Assembly: GCA_013001045.1 (NCBI GenBank)
Contig: JABDNG010000123.1
Location: forward strand, 1 to 58,272
DNA from: Woeseiaceae bacterium
GTDB lineage: Bacteria; Pseudomonadota; Gammaproteobacteria; Steroidobacterales; Woeseiaceae
DNA: 58,272 bases
Direction of reading: 5' to 3'
Below, piece by piece: positions 44,973 to 54,688 of the stretch. Below the pieces are notes generated by a model that was not told where the DNA came from, did no database searches, and saw only the letters and a list, made by a program, of their open reading frames with translations. The translations under genes and the position numbers were made by a program. How positions within the stretch are numbered: the first letter of the stretch is position 1; each line of letters begins with the position of its first letter.

Positions 44973-46274
44973 CTAGATTGGCGCCGTATCGATTTTTTTT
45001 GCGACTCTAATCGACGCCCGTCGCGTGTCGGCAGGCTGATTCCCGGTCTCCGCTATTGCCAGGCGAAGTGTAATGCCCACATATGCCCATATGTAGAGCC
45101 ACGGTTGGTGAAGCTCCCCAAAGAAAATCGAAACCAACAATGCCAGGAAACCGAACACTAACGCGATCAGCCAAGATCTGGACTCGGATGAGGCGCGACG
45201 CAATCCAATCCGAGCCACTCTTAGCACATTGGCTGCTATCAGGCCAAAAAGAGAGACGCCAATCATGCCAAGATTGAACAAAATATTAAGGTAGGAGTTG
45301 TGGGTTGCAAAAGTGAAGTTTCTGGATGACTCATAAGCGTACCAACCAAACCCAGTCGCAAAAGACACTGGATAATCGAGCATTTTATCCAATGCTCGCC
45401 CCCAAATCATTGTTCGTCCCGAACTCGCCTCGTAGCCGCTTGATTCCAGAATTCCGAAGCGATGAATCAGGAGGTCACCATAACCGACAGCGAACGCACC
45501 AATCACTACGACAACACTCAGGAGCAATATGGCGAACGCAGCACGCATAAGTATACGAGGTGGAATATTGTCCCGCAGGTAAATGGCACCGACTACTCCG
45601 CCGACAAGCAAACCAACGACCGCGCCCCTTGACACTGCCATCAAAAACGCAATTCCGGAGAGGAACCCACCAATGCCAGCCAATAATTTTTTGAAGCCAC
45701 TCGCATTCCAGTAGATTACGGCGATCCCAGGTAAGAACAGCGCCAGGAATGACGCGTACTCATTTGCATTACCTATAGGTCCTACCGTCCTGCCTGCTTC
45801 ATCCGATTTTTCCCCAATTAAGCCGAGATCCGGAATATTCAACATATCGATGACGGTTACGACATTTCCTACGATAACCAACCATACGATACTGCGAAGC
45901 AGCCAAATAGCACGTTGAGCATCGCTTACGCCGTAAAAAAATATTAGTAAAACCATTAGATTTTCTATCGGTCCTGCTTTGAGCGTCATTGCTGTTCTGA
46001 TAGGGCTATATCCTGGATATTTCATGACCAGTAGAATTACAACCCAGCTGAATATCGCATAGCCGACATAGATGACGAACGGCGTAATGACCGATAACAG
46101 TTCCAGCTTACGCCGTCGAGTCAACGCGGTCTCCACCGCAAGCGCAAAGAAAATCAGATATAAGAAGCCATTCTTGACGCTTAAACCGGGTGCCAAGCTC
46201 AAATCGAAACCCAGCACGCGCGAGGTAAATAGAACGAAAAATAGCGTGAAGAGGAGGTAGTGCATTACTGACAA
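44973..46274 (-). CDS. Wzy-type polymerase / O-antigen ligase family protein
   Basis: A 433-residue membrane protein with about 10-12 segments and a periplasmic loop holding EASSGRTMIWGRALDKMLDYP, typical of the O-antigen ligase (WaaL/Wzy, PF04932) family. It begins MSVMHYLLFTLFFVLFTSRV. It probably polymerises the flipped repeat unit. WaaL and Wzy share this fold, so ligase activity cannot be excluded, but the nearby flippase and Wzc-like protein favour Wzy. Confidence 0.75.
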   Translation of the reverse strand: MSVMHYLLFTLFFVLFTSRVLGFDLSLAPGLSVKNGFLYLIFFALAVETALTRRRKLELLSVITPFVIYVGYAIFSWVVILLVMKYPGYSPIRTAMTLKAGPIENLMVLLIFFYGVSDAQRAIWLLRSIVWLVIVGNVVTVIDMLNIPDLGLIGEKSDEAGRTVGPIGNANEYASFLALFLPGIAVIYWNASGFKKLLAGIGGFLSGIAFLMAVSRGAVVGLLVGGVVGAIYLRDNIPPRILMRAAFAILLLSVVVVIGAFAVGYGDLLIHRFGILESSGYEASSGRTMIWGRALDKMLDYPVSFATGFGWYAYESSRNFTFATHNSYLNILFNLGMIGVSLFGLIAANVLRVARIGLRRASSESRSWLIALVFGFLALLVSIFFGELHQPWLYIWAYVGITLRLAIAETGNQPADTRRASIRVAKKIDTAPI

Positions 46275-46320
46275 CCGATTTCGCTGAAACAGGCTGGCTT
46301 CCTAATCAGTTCAGCCCAGA

Positions 46321-48252
46321 TCAACGAACGAGTTTCCATATCTTTGTCTTGCCGTCACGACCGATGTAGACTTCTTGCAAGCGGTCCGATTCCAGGACCT
46401 GGGCGATACCTTGGCCCCGAAACAAAGTTGCCTCCGCAAGGATGTTTGCTCCACTTCCAATGACGAATACGTCAACTTCCGTGCCCTGATCCAACACCGC
46501 TTCCAGCTCCGCGCCTGTACCAATAGTCACGGCACCAGTGTACTGATCTACCAACTGTCCATGCCTCATGATTGAATATTTGTGCGAGTTATCTATCTCG
46601 CGCAGCCAATAATCTACGCTGCCGAGATAATAAGTTTGCTGTAACACGTCCTCTGCGATCAGGATCGCATCTGCCCCAAGATTTAAACTCTGAATATATT
46701 CTGCCGCACCTTTATGATCGGGGTGCACCTCGTATCCTGCATTCACCGTGCGGGTAAGGGCAATTGGATTAATGATCGCCGCGGAAATAAGCAGAAGCCC
46801 GGCTATCGTCGACCGTGACATCCTTGAAGTATCGGGAGCACCCGCGAGTTCGCGAGCAGTGTACGCAACGCCGGCGAAGGTACATAGCAGGAAAAAGCCA
46901 AGTTGTCCCTGCGCATAACGCGGTGGCGTATCCCACGCAAAAAACCCGAGAATCAGCAACGGAGCCCAAACCGCCATCAGGAAGAAGAGGAAATGAACGG
47001 GTAGACGCCGCCCTTTTGCAAAGAGTGTCAGCATAAACAGCACAGCCACGCCGTACATCACACCGGCGACTGGACTGTACTCCAAGAACCTCAGGACAGG
47101 CCAGATGCTGGGTGTCCCAATCAACGGTCCTATCAATTTGCGACCAGGGTAGAGTCCCGACTCGTAGAATATCGTCAGATGAGCGGCGGTCATTATTGCC
47201 GCGAGCAGTAAAGGCACAAGCAACCAGGATCGTGGCAGATCGGCCACGCGCAACCAGAACACGACACCCAACATAAGCAGAATGCCGCCAACATGGTAAT
47301 GGAGCACTGCCATTGCGAGCAGTCCGAATCCAAGCAATATCACGGGCACTGTTTTCGACCAATCTGCCCGATAAACGAATCTGAACAGCAGCAACAGAGA
47401 TAGTGCAGCAATCGCGACGATACTGGCCGCCAAAAGCCACTCATTGCCAGATGTAAGCGTATCGAAAGCCGTTTGAGGAACATCGGCTTTCAATGACGGC
47501 GGTCGCTCCGAACCCTGCGGATACTTGGTCGATATCCAATTATCATAAAAATTGAAGAACAGCCCGCCAACTGCGAACGCGATGCCCCCCTGAATAAGCT
47601 GCGCCCAAGACTGTCGGCTTAGTCCCGGAAACAAGAATAGCGGGGCGGCGAAAATCGCAAGGGTGTGAAAGTGCAAACAGAGGACCCAAACAAGAAGCGC
47701 CAGAATGAGTGAGAAAATACGTTGGTCGCGCTCCCATCGAAACAAACATGCGGCGAACCAGATCACGCAGGTGACAAAAAAAACATACATGCGTGCGGTT
47801 TGTGAAATTTCGATCATTCCTGGCAGAAGCGCAATCGTCGCAACGAAAGCAAGGTTGACCTGTGGCGAAAGAAATCGGCGCCCCATGAAAAATGCTGCCA
47901 ATCCGGTAAGCGAACCCACAATTGCAGACGGCAGACGGAACGCCCATTCGGATTCTCCGAATATCCAGACCGATCCTGACATTAAGTAGACATTTATCAG
48001 GGCTCGGGCATAGTACATTCCACTTGGCAGAATTGGCTGCCCGGTCTCGAGGATCGCCATTGCGGGCATCGCCATCGTTTCCTCGTCCCCGTGCAGGCCG
48101 ACGTTCCCAAGGCCCCAGAAGCGCAGCACGGCGCCGATGCCCAGAATCAGCCACAGCAACGCATATTCCGCGCGCCGGTACTCGCGGGCGGGGGTAACTG
48201 GCTCGAACCAACGCGAAATCAGCGCGAGGGGGTCTGCGATTTTGATAGGCAT
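46321..48252 (-). CDS. GT-C glycosyltransferase (ArnT/GT39-like)
   Basis: A membrane protein of about 643 residues from ATG 48252 with some 12 segments. The first periplasmic loop has LHGDEETMAMPAMAI, matching the catalytic acidic motif of ArnT/PMT-type enzymes that use polyprenyl-phosphate sugars. It may use the sugar made by the GT2 pair at 22237. The C-terminal 130 residues are soluble. The frame is open to 48279, but TATAAT at 48268-48263 on this strand would put the transcript start near 48256, favouring ATG 48252 with almost no leader. Confidence 0.75.
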   Translation of the reverse strand: MPIKIADPLALISRWFEPVTPAREYRRAEYALLWLILGIGAVLRFWGLGNVGLHGDEETMAMPAMAILETGQPILPSGMYYARALINVYLMSGSVWIFGESEWAFRLPSAIVGSLTGLAAFFMGRRFLSPQVNLAFVATIALLPGMIEISQTARMYVFFVTCVIWFAACLFRWERDQRIFSLILALLVWVLCLHFHTLAIFAAPLFLFPGLSRQSWAQLIQGGIAFAVGGLFFNFYDNWISTKYPQGSERPPSLKADVPQTAFDTLTSGNEWLLAASIVAIAALSLLLLFRFVYRADWSKTVPVILLGFGLLAMAVLHYHVGGILLMLGVVFWLRVADLPRSWLLVPLLLAAIMTAAHLTIFYESGLYPGRKLIGPLIGTPSIWPVLRFLEYSPVAGVMYGVAVLFMLTLFAKGRRLPVHFLFFLMAVWAPLLILGFFAWDTPPRYAQGQLGFFLLCTFAGVAYTARELAGAPDTSRMSRSTIAGLLLISAAIINPIALTRTVNAGYEVHPDHKGAAEYIQSLNLGADAILIAEDVLQQTYYLGSVDYWLREIDNSHKYSIMRHGQLVDQYTGAVTIGTGAELEAVLDQGTEVDVFVIGSGANILAEATLFRGQGIAQVLESDRLQEVYIGRDGKTKIWKLVR

Positions 48253-48262
48253 AGACCGCCAT

Positions 48263-48268
48263 ATTATA
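48263..48268 (-). promoter_or_regulatory. TATAAT -10 element before the GT-C gene
   Basis: A perfect TATAAT on the minus strand lies 10 bases upstream of ATG 48252. No good -35 is found at 17 bases. If used, the mRNA would be nearly leaderless. Confidence 0.25.
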
Positions 48269-48465
48269 CGGGCAGGCACACGACCGAAGTGTGATTTTGC
48301 TCACGGGCAAAAACGGAACGTGCGCCGTAGAATAACGCGGAGTCCGGCAACGCTCTGGCTTGCCAGTCCCCAACCTTGTACTCTCTCGCCCTCGCAAGCT
48401 GGAAAAGACGCGTTTCGGCGCCGCTGCCGGACGCAAGAACTACCCATCGGAGACCCGACACCGCA

Positions 48466-49566
48466 ATGTCGAAGACAGTCGTACACCTGATTGCCGCCGC
48501 GCGGCCAAATTTTATGAAGATAGCGCCGCTGTACCACGCTTTGACCGCGACGGATTGGTGCGATCCACAGGTCGTGCACACGGGTCAACATTATGACTTC
48601 AATATGTCGGACGCGTTTTTTCGCGATTTGGCTCTGCCGGCCCCGGCTCACAACCTCGGCGTCGGTAGTGGCTCGCACGCGGAGCAAACAGCCGGCGTCA
48701 TGCTAGCGTATGAAAAACTGTGCCTGAATAGCCGGCCGGACTGGATCGTCGTCGTTGGCGACGTCAATTCTACAGTGGCCTGTGCCATGGTAGGCAGCAA
48801 ACTCTGGATTCCAGTAGTGCACCTGGAGGCTGGACTACGCAGCGGCGACCGGCGTATGCCGGAAGAGATCAACCGGCTCGTCACCGACGCGATTGCTGAT
48901 GTCCTCTGGACACCGTCTGCCGATGCTGACGAAAATCTCGATCGCGAGGGCATACCTGGCTCAAAAATCGACTTAATCGGCAACATTATGATTGATTCGT
49001 TCGAGCTGCTTCGCGACAGAATTGAAGGATCTGCGGCTCGCCGTGAACTCGGCCTGATCGATTCCAAATATGCTTTGCTGACCCTGCACCGACCCTCGAA
49101 CGTCGACGAGGCCGAAACGCTGACAGCGATCATCGACGCGCTCGAAGTCATCGCCGGGAAAATACGCCTTGTGTTCGTATCGCACCCGAGAACGATGAAA
49201 AACCTTGACGAATTCGGGTTGACCGAAAGGCTCACGGGGATCACCAATATCGATCTGCTCGAACCGCTGCCGTACATCGATTTCATGAACATAGTCACCG
49301 GCGCCCAACTGGTCATTACCGACTCGGGCGGTCTTCAAGAGGAAACGACGTATCTCGGCATACCCTGCCTTACTATGCGGGAAAACACCGAACGACCCGT
49401 CACGGTGACGCGGGGCACCAACTTGCTGGTTACGGCTGCCGACCTGCCGGCACAGGTTGATGACATACTGAAGGGCAACTGGAAAAAGGGCCAATGCCCG
49501 CCCTTATGGGACGGCAAGACGGCGGAGCGAGCGGTTCGCAGCCTGGCGAGTCGCGCCTTGAAATAA
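48466..49566 (+). CDS. wecB: UDP-N-acetylglucosamine 2-epimerase
   Basis: From ATG 48466 the protein has 366 residues, the family length. Motifs: RPNFMKIAPLYHAL, VVHLEAGLRSGDRRMPEE, LTLHRPSNVD, and SDSGGLQEETTYLGIPCLTMRENTERP, which are typical of hydrolysing/non-hydrolysing WecB. It turns UDP-GlcNAc to UDP-ManNAc. The start is chosen by homology; the frame is open to 48376. No UDP-ManNAc dehydrogenase (WecC) is in the window, so the sugar is either used as ManNAc or oxidised by an enzyme encoded elsewhere. Confidence 0.9.
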   Translation: MSKTVVHLIAAARPNFMKIAPLYHALTATDWCDPQVVHTGQHYDFNMSDAFFRDLALPAPAHNLGVGSGSHAEQTAGVMLAYEKLCLNSRPDWIVVVGDVNSTVACAMVGSKLWIPVVHLEAGLRSGDRRMPEEINRLVTDAIADVLWTPSADADENLDREGIPGSKIDLIGNIMIDSFELLRDRIEGSAARRELGLIDSKYALLTLHRPSNVDEAETLTAIIDALEVIAGKIRLVFVSHPRTMKNLDEFGLTERLTGITNIDLLEPLPYIDFMNIVTGAQLVITDSGGLQEETTYLGIPCLTMRENTERPVTVTRGTNLLVTAADLPAQVDDILKGNWKKGQCPPLWDGKTAERAVRSLASRALK

Positions 49567-49641
49567 CGGTAAAACTGGCTCGAAATGAGCAGCGATGACA
49601 GGTCAAACTGGCCCGCGCGAGTTCGCGATTTTTGTCAAATT

Positions 49642-49671
49642 ATGAACACATTATGTATAAGTTGCATTAGA
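49642..49671 (+). promoter_or_regulatory. Possible sigma-70 promoter upstream of the sugar transferase
   Basis: TTGTCA is followed after 18 bases by TATAAG (5 of 6 matches to each consensus) between about 49636 and 49666. It could give basal expression of the gene at 49771. Coordinates are approximate. Confidence 0.3.
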
Positions 49672-49688
49672 CTGATTAGCGGTGTGCG

Positions 49689-49705
49689 AGGCGTCAATTT
49701 TGCTT
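49689..49705 (+). promoter_or_regulatory. Sigma-54-like promoter of the initiating sugar transferase
   Basis: AGGCGTCAATTTTGCTT has GG (49690-49691) and GC (49702-49703) exactly 10 bases apart with a good TTTTGCTT -12 element; the -24 is weaker (AGG for TGG). The start would be near 49715, 56 bases before ATG 49771. Confidence 0.45.
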
Positions 49706-49770
49706 GCACGCACTTGATTCAGACTTAATTCTGAAATCCCGACTTCATGAGAATTCTATAAGCGACGTCT

Positions 49771-51177
49771 ATGTTACTTGGCGCTCAATCTAGACAAAAT
49801 ATCCCGTATCTTCTGTTGCTTGCATTGCGCCGGGTTTCCGCCGCGGTCATAACAGTGGCCGCATTGCGTTGCACGATGTGGGTCTATGATATCGCCTTCA
49901 CCGAACCTTACCAGGCCCTGTTTATTATCGCGGCGCTGCTGGCCTTGATGCTGTTCCCGAGCAGGACGGAGGATGCCGATGTCCTGCCGCCAAAGGTCGT
50001 GAATCTGTCGATCGCGATCATTGCTTCCTGGTTTCTGCTCGTCGCGCTGCTGCTGATCTTTGGCTATGCCACCAAGACTTCGTCGATATTTTCACGCAAA
50101 GCCCTTTTTACGTGGATGCTGGTCACACCGCCGCTGCTTATAAGCGCGGACATCGTCGCGAGAATCATCATATCCCGCGTACTGCTGTCCGTTGGCAACC
50201 GGCGACGCGTCATTATCGCTGGCGCAAGTGAACTTGGACATCAACTGGCAACGAAAATCCAGTCATCGCCTGTGTCAGGCATGCAGATACAAGGATTCTT
50301 TGATGATCGAGGCATGGAGCGGCTTAATAACCACCCGTCGGGACCGCTGCTCGGTAATCTGAAGGAGCTTCCCGCATACGTACGCGAAAACGGCATAGAC
50401 CTGATATTCATCGTTTTGCCAATACGCAACATACAGCGCGTCACCGAGCTACTGGATGCACTGCATGACACGACCGCTTCGATCTATTATGTACCCGATG
50501 TCTTTGTCTTTGACCTGATCCAGTGCCGCACGAGCAGTATCGATGGAATGCCCGTCGTTGCACTGTGCGAGACGCCGTTTCAAGGTACACAGGGCATCGT
50601 CAAGCGCGTCAGCGACTATGTCATCGCATCGATCATCCTCATACTGACCAGCCCATTAATGATCGCCATCGCATTGGCGATCAAATTGACGTCGCCCGGT
50701 AAAGTGATCTTCAAGCAGCGGCGTTATGGGCTCGACGGCCGCGAAATTATTGTCTACAAGTTTCGCACGATGACGGTCGCAGAAGATTCCGACGTCATCC
50801 GGCAAGCGACCAAGGATGACGACAGGATCACAAAAGTTGGCGCGATACTGCGAAAATATTCACTGGACGAATTGCCGCAGTTCATCAACGTGCTGCAAGG
50901 CCGAATGAGCGTCGTCGGGCCCCGGCCGCACGCCGTCGCTCACAACGAAGAGTATCGGCCATTGATCAAAGGCTACATGGTGCGCCACAAGGTCAATCCG
51001 GGTATTACCGGGCTTGCCCAGGTCATGGGCTATCGCGGCGAAACCAGCACTGTCGATGCCATGAAGAAACGCGTGGAACTCGATCTGGAGTATTTGCGCA
51101 ACTGGTCGCTAGCGCTCGATTTACGAATAATTCTCCGCACCGTTCAGACCGTCTGGAACGACAAGATGGCCTATTAG
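49771..51177 (+). CDS. Undecaprenyl-phosphate sugar transferase (WcaJ/PglC type), initiates the repeat unit
   Basis: A 468-residue protein: N-terminal membrane segments (about 15-140), a Rossmann-like domain (VIIAGASELGHQLATKI), one more membrane span near 280-300 and the C-terminal bacterial sugar transferase domain with KQRRYGLDGREIIVYKFRTM, LDELPQFINVL and GPRPHAV. It puts the first sugar-1-phosphate on undecaprenyl phosphate. The long N-terminal part places it with the WcaJ/GumD-like enzymes. Its end is 8 bases from the convergent PrsK gene. A sigma-54-like site lies upstream. Confidence 0.9.
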   Translation: MLLGAQSRQNIPYLLLLALRRVSAAVITVAALRCTMWVYDIAFTEPYQALFIIAALLALMLFPSRTEDADVLPPKVVNLSIAIIASWFLLVALLLIFGYATKTSSIFSRKALFTWMLVTPPLLISADIVARIIISRVLLSVGNRRRVIIAGASELGHQLATKIQSSPVSGMQIQGFFDDRGMERLNNHPSGPLLGNLKELPAYVRENGIDLIFIVLPIRNIQRVTELLDALHDTTASIYYVPDVFVFDLIQCRTSSIDGMPVVALCETPFQGTQGIVKRVSDYVIASIILILTSPLMIAIALAIKLTSPGKVIFKQRRYGLDGREIIVYKFRTMTVAEDSDVIRQATKDDDRITKVGAILRKYSLDELPQFINVLQGRMSVVGPRPHAVAHNEEYRPLIKGYMVRHKVNPGITGLAQVMGYRGETSTVDAMKKRVELDLEYLRNWSLALDLRIILRTVQTVWNDKMAY

Positions 51178-51185
51178 CCGACGCG

Positions 51186-53237
51186 CTAATCGGCAACGGG
51201 CAGCCGCAGCGTGAATGTCGTGCCCTCGCCCACATCTGAATTGACGTCCATCTGTCCGCCCAACTGTCGCACATAGTCGCGTGCCTGATACGCACCGATT
51301 CCCATGCGCTGATCGCCCTTGGTGCTGTCGAACGGACGGAACAAGCGCTCGCGGATGAACTCGGCGCTCATCCCCTGGCCATCGTCGGTCACAGACACCC
51401 TTACCCAGTGGTCGTCCAAGGTGGTAGCCGCGACCTGTATGTGCCCGGTCTCATCGGTTGCGTCCTGGGCATTCCTTATCAGGTGCTCGAACACGCCGGT
51501 GAGGCGTTCCGGATCTGCCGCCAGCATTACCGCGTCAGCCGGCAATTCGAGGGCCGGCAGCGGCGATCGCGAGCGACAGCGGTCAACTGCTTTCTTCAGC
51601 GCATCGCGAAGATCCGTCTTTCGCGTCGTCGGGGCTTTGGTCGCGCTCGTCAGCTGTTCCATTAGCCGATTCATCCTGGCTACGGAGTGCGCGATCGTGT
51701 CGATCGTGTCGTCAATGAACTTCGGGTTGTCGCGGAACTTCTCCGCGTTCTTGACGACCAGGGATTGCTGGGCGATCAGATTGTTCAGGTCGTGCATGAG
51801 AAACGCCGTCAGTCGATTGTACGCGCCGAATTGCCGGCTTTCGGCCAGGCGCTTGTCCGACTCGGCCTGGTTGATGTGCATCGCCACATGACGGCCTACC
51901 GTGCGCAACAGGTCATGGTCTTCGAAATTCAAGCTGGGAACGACACGCGGTTCCAGCAAGACAACGAAGCCGTACAAGCGCTTGCCGAGAAAGAGGGGCA
52001 CAACCAGCCACCAGTTGCCGCCGCCAATCAACCAGCTGTCGAGCTCGAGGTTCTCGTAACGATCGGGATGATTGCGCATCTCTTCGAGATCGACGATCCA
52101 TTGCCGCTCCTGCAGGAACCGCACAAGCTCTGAGTCTGCGGCGATCTGGGCCGCGTCCGGAATTGAACAACGCCACGATCCCGCCGGCAGATACGCTGTG
52201 CTGGCCCGCTCCTTTATCCAGACCACACCTCCCGGACTGTTGACGATCTGTGCCACGGCGCGCACGGCAGCCTCGCCGACATCGTCGAGTCCAAATTTGG
52301 ACAGGGTCGCGATAAAGCGCAGCCATTCCTTGCGATAGTCGTATTTGTACTGCAGGAAGGTCTTCATTAGCGTCACTCGTACGCGCGCACGAATGCGCGC
52401 TGACGCGAAGAGAACGACGGCAGCTACGATTGCGGCCACGACCAGCACGATGGCCGCCACCTGGCTCCAGGATCCGCCATAGCTCTGCACATAGCGATGA
52501 CCGATGGCGACCAGCACGATGTACACAGCGACGACCGTTGCACCGAACAGATGAAACGCGATTTGCCGCGGTACCTGCCCTTCTGGCGACAAATGAGACC
52601 TGCGCCAGATGCCGAGCGCCAGCGGCACCGCCAGCAACGCGTTCACAAAGCCTCGGGCGGCCCAGTACTCGGGCCCGGTGGAGGGGCCCGCGAGCACCAG
52701 GCCGTACATAACCAGGTCGAACAGGAAGACGCCGGCTATCGCGATGCACAGATAGGCGACATCGGAGCGTGCGTCATGCGGAGCGCTGCGGTACAGCTGC
52801 TCCGCGGCCAGCACGATCAGCAGGGAAAGCACGTAGCCGCCGCTGACCCACACCAGTGTCGACGGCGGGTCATCGGCTCGCAGCAGGAAATAGACCACCG
52901 GCAGTCCGGCCAGCAGGAGAACGAGTACGCCGTAGCCCGAGCGTAGCTTTTCCATGAGGCCGGTTGCGGCGACCTCCCGCAATATTGCAAGCGACGCGAT
53001 CAGCCATGCCAGGCCTCGAGCCCATTCGAGTGCGGTAACAAGCGCAAACGCCCGCGTGAGATCCAGAAAACCGGCAATCCAGACGCCCGCCCAAACGAGG
53101 CTGATGCCGGTAGCCAGCGCCGGCAGACGGGACTGATCGCTGCGCTGCCAGCCGCTCAACAGCAAAATGGTCAGCAAGGCATAAACGATCATCGCAATCG
53201 CGTAGCCCAGCGCGCCAATCTCGTTCGTGTCCATCAT
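51186..53237 (-). CDS. prsK: PrsK-type membrane histidine kinase
   Basis: A 683-residue sensor kinase: N-terminal membrane part with about 8-10 segments (1-280), a GAF-like domain (310-455), then the histidine box AFLMHDLNNLIAQ with H482, and a HATPase domain with NAQDATDETGHIQ (N box), VTDDGQGM (G1), FRPFDSTKG (F box) and MGIGAYQ (G2). This layout matches PrsK of PEP-CTERM/exosortase EPS systems, which acts with the sigma-54 activator PrsR. No response regulator gene lies next to it. The 161 bases before it contain no other gene. Confidence 0.85.
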   Translation of the reverse strand: MMDTNEIGALGYAIAMIVYALLTILLLSGWQRSDQSRLPALATGISLVWAGVWIAGFLDLTRAFALVTALEWARGLAWLIASLAILREVAATGLMEKLRSGYGVLVLLLAGLPVVYFLLRADDPPSTLVWVSGGYVLSLLIVLAAEQLYRSAPHDARSDVAYLCIAIAGVFLFDLVMYGLVLAGPSTGPEYWAARGFVNALLAVPLALGIWRRSHLSPEGQVPRQIAFHLFGATVVAVYIVLVAIGHRYVQSYGGSWSQVAAIVLVVAAIVAAVVLFASARIRARVRVTLMKTFLQYKYDYRKEWLRFIATLSKFGLDDVGEAAVRAVAQIVNSPGGVVWIKERASTAYLPAGSWRCSIPDAAQIAADSELVRFLQERQWIVDLEEMRNHPDRYENLELDSWLIGGGNWWLVVPLFLGKRLYGFVVLLEPRVVPSLNFEDHDLLRTVGRHVAMHINQAESDKRLAESRQFGAYNRLTAFLMHDLNNLIAQQSLVVKNAEKFRDNPKFIDDTIDTIAHSVARMNRLMEQLTSATKAPTTRKTDLRDALKKAVDRCRSRSPLPALELPADAVMLAADPERLTGVFEHLIRNAQDATDETGHIQVAATTLDDHWVRVSVTDDGQGMSAEFIRERLFRPFDSTKGDQRMGIGAYQARDYVRQLGGQMDVNSDVGEGTTFTLRLPVAD

Positions 53238-53398
53238 TGAGTGAAACTACCTGGCCGCAGTATGGCTATGGTAGCAATTAGTTACGGTGTTAGGGATCGC
53301 CTTCCAGACGAGCTGCCGGCTCAGGACGGACCCGCGACGGCTCTCGCTTCACATGAGCTCTGTGTAGTACGCAGCCTACCTCTAGCTAAAGCGATTTG

Positions 53399-54628
53399 TC
53401 AGAGCTTCGGAACCGTCTTTGGTTGATAGACAAACCACAGATTCACCTGGTTGGAGTTTGCGCTTTCTCCGAGATTCTCGCCGCGATCTTGTACCGTGTA
53501 GCGATAATCAGCTTCGATCACGAACGACCTCGTCAAGTACCAGACGAGGGACGAGCGGAGCTGAACGTAATCCCTCTCCACGAGTGACGTTATGCCACGG
53601 GCACCCTTTGTCTGGTACGCACGAACACCCAGTCCGGCCGATATTTTCTCGTTCAGCCGCCGCCGGAAATTAAGATTCAGAGCGTCGCGAACTGACCCTG
53701 CCCCCGAACCACCAGCACTGACCGAGCGCCTATACTGAGCTAGAAGACGAATTGTCTGCAATGTGCGTGTGAGCGTGACACCACCAACTAATTCGGCATC
53801 GCTCTCGGAGCCGGGAATGTCAGTGTCCTCAAATCCAATGGTAACCCGGACTTGCGTCTTTTCGGACAGCTTCCGTCCGATTACCGCCGATACCCCGTAT
53901 GCATCGGTCTCCAGCGGCGAATCTTCTGCTTCATACCTGCGACCCGTCAGCCAGATCGCCCAGTCGGTGACATTCGAGAATGTTCGCCCGTACTTGAGAC
54001 TAAGCCGAGCGTCCGAGTAATCGGTCAAGAGCCCTGAAAAAACATCGTCATATTCGGCATCGACGTAGTTGAAAGCCGCGCCGATTGTCGACACATCTGA
54101 CAGCTGATAATCCCAGTAAGGCGACACTCGCCATTGCGTGCGATCACCGAAAATCTGAACCCGACCGGTATCATCGTCAGTGATTTCATCAGGATCCTCG
54201 ATTTCGAGATCAGAATCCGCACGTTCAGCTCTTCTCACTGATTCCTGCTCAAAGTTGACGCGGAATCCGACAGTGCCCAGATTCCCCCGGCTACGAAAAT
54301 CGGATCGCAGGAAATAATCGTCCGAATCGAATGCGGCTTCGGCATCGTAGTTTCTGCTTACAACTCTCGGCTGCAATGAAAACGACGTTGTTGGAGAGGC
54401 GTACTTGATATTGACCCTCGCATCCAGGAGCAATCCCGACAGATTCACTTCTTCGTCAGTTCGAGTGGACAGCCTGGCGTTATCGTCGCTTTCACCACCG
54501 ACTTTGAAAACAGGCTCAAATTGCCATGCCTGGGCCAGTGCCGAACTGGCCGACGCGAAGCCGAAAATCGCTACGCACAGCGCACAGAGTGTTGGCGGAC
54601 GGAGGAGTCGTAATCTATTGTTTTTCAT
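53399..54628 (-). CDS. EpsL-like outer-membrane beta-barrel protein
   Basis: A 409-residue protein with a signal peptide (basic start, then LCVAIFGFASASSALA-QAW) and a long run of alternating hydrophobic/polar strands ending in VNLWFVYQPKTVPKL. Many strands have a Tyr/Asp-rich pattern (FNYVDAEYDDVF, FVIEADYRYTV) typical of EpsL/BBP2-type outer-membrane proteins of EPS operons. It may serve as the outer-membrane exit or a scaffold, since the short Wza-like protein lacks the outer-membrane helix. It lies between PrsK and the phosphomutase, all on the minus strand. Confidence 0.7.
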   Translation of the reverse strand: MKNNRLRLLRPPTLCALCVAIFGFASASSALAQAWQFEPVFKVGGESDDNARLSTRTDEEVNLSGLLLDARVNIKYASPTTSFSLQPRVVSRNYDAEAAFDSDDYFLRSDFRSRGNLGTVGFRVNFEQESVRRAERADSDLEIEDPDEITDDDTGRVQIFGDRTQWRVSPYWDYQLSDVSTIGAAFNYVDAEYDDVFSGLLTDYSDARLSLKYGRTFSNVTDWAIWLTGRRYEAEDSPLETDAYGVSAVIGRKLSEKTQVRVTIGFEDTDIPGSESDAELVGGVTLTRTLQTIRLLAQYRRSVSAGGSGAGSVRDALNLNFRRRLNEKISAGLGVRAYQTKGARGITSLVERDYVQLRSSLVWYLTRSFVIEADYRYTVQDRGENLGESANSNQVNLWFVYQPKTVPKL

Positions 54629-54688
54629 CGTATTTTTCGCATAATTTCAGAGAGATACAGCATAATACTACCAGAACGCCTGTGGGCA

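Noticed and set aside
51178-51185. A GCCGA/TCGGC hairpin at the convergent ends of the sugar transferase and PrsK genes
   Set aside because: The stem is 5 bp and lacks a T run; too weak to call a terminator.
54640-54675. A sigma-54-like sequence before the EpsL-like gene
   Set aside because: GG and GC are 9, not 10, bases apart, and such spacing is normally inactive.
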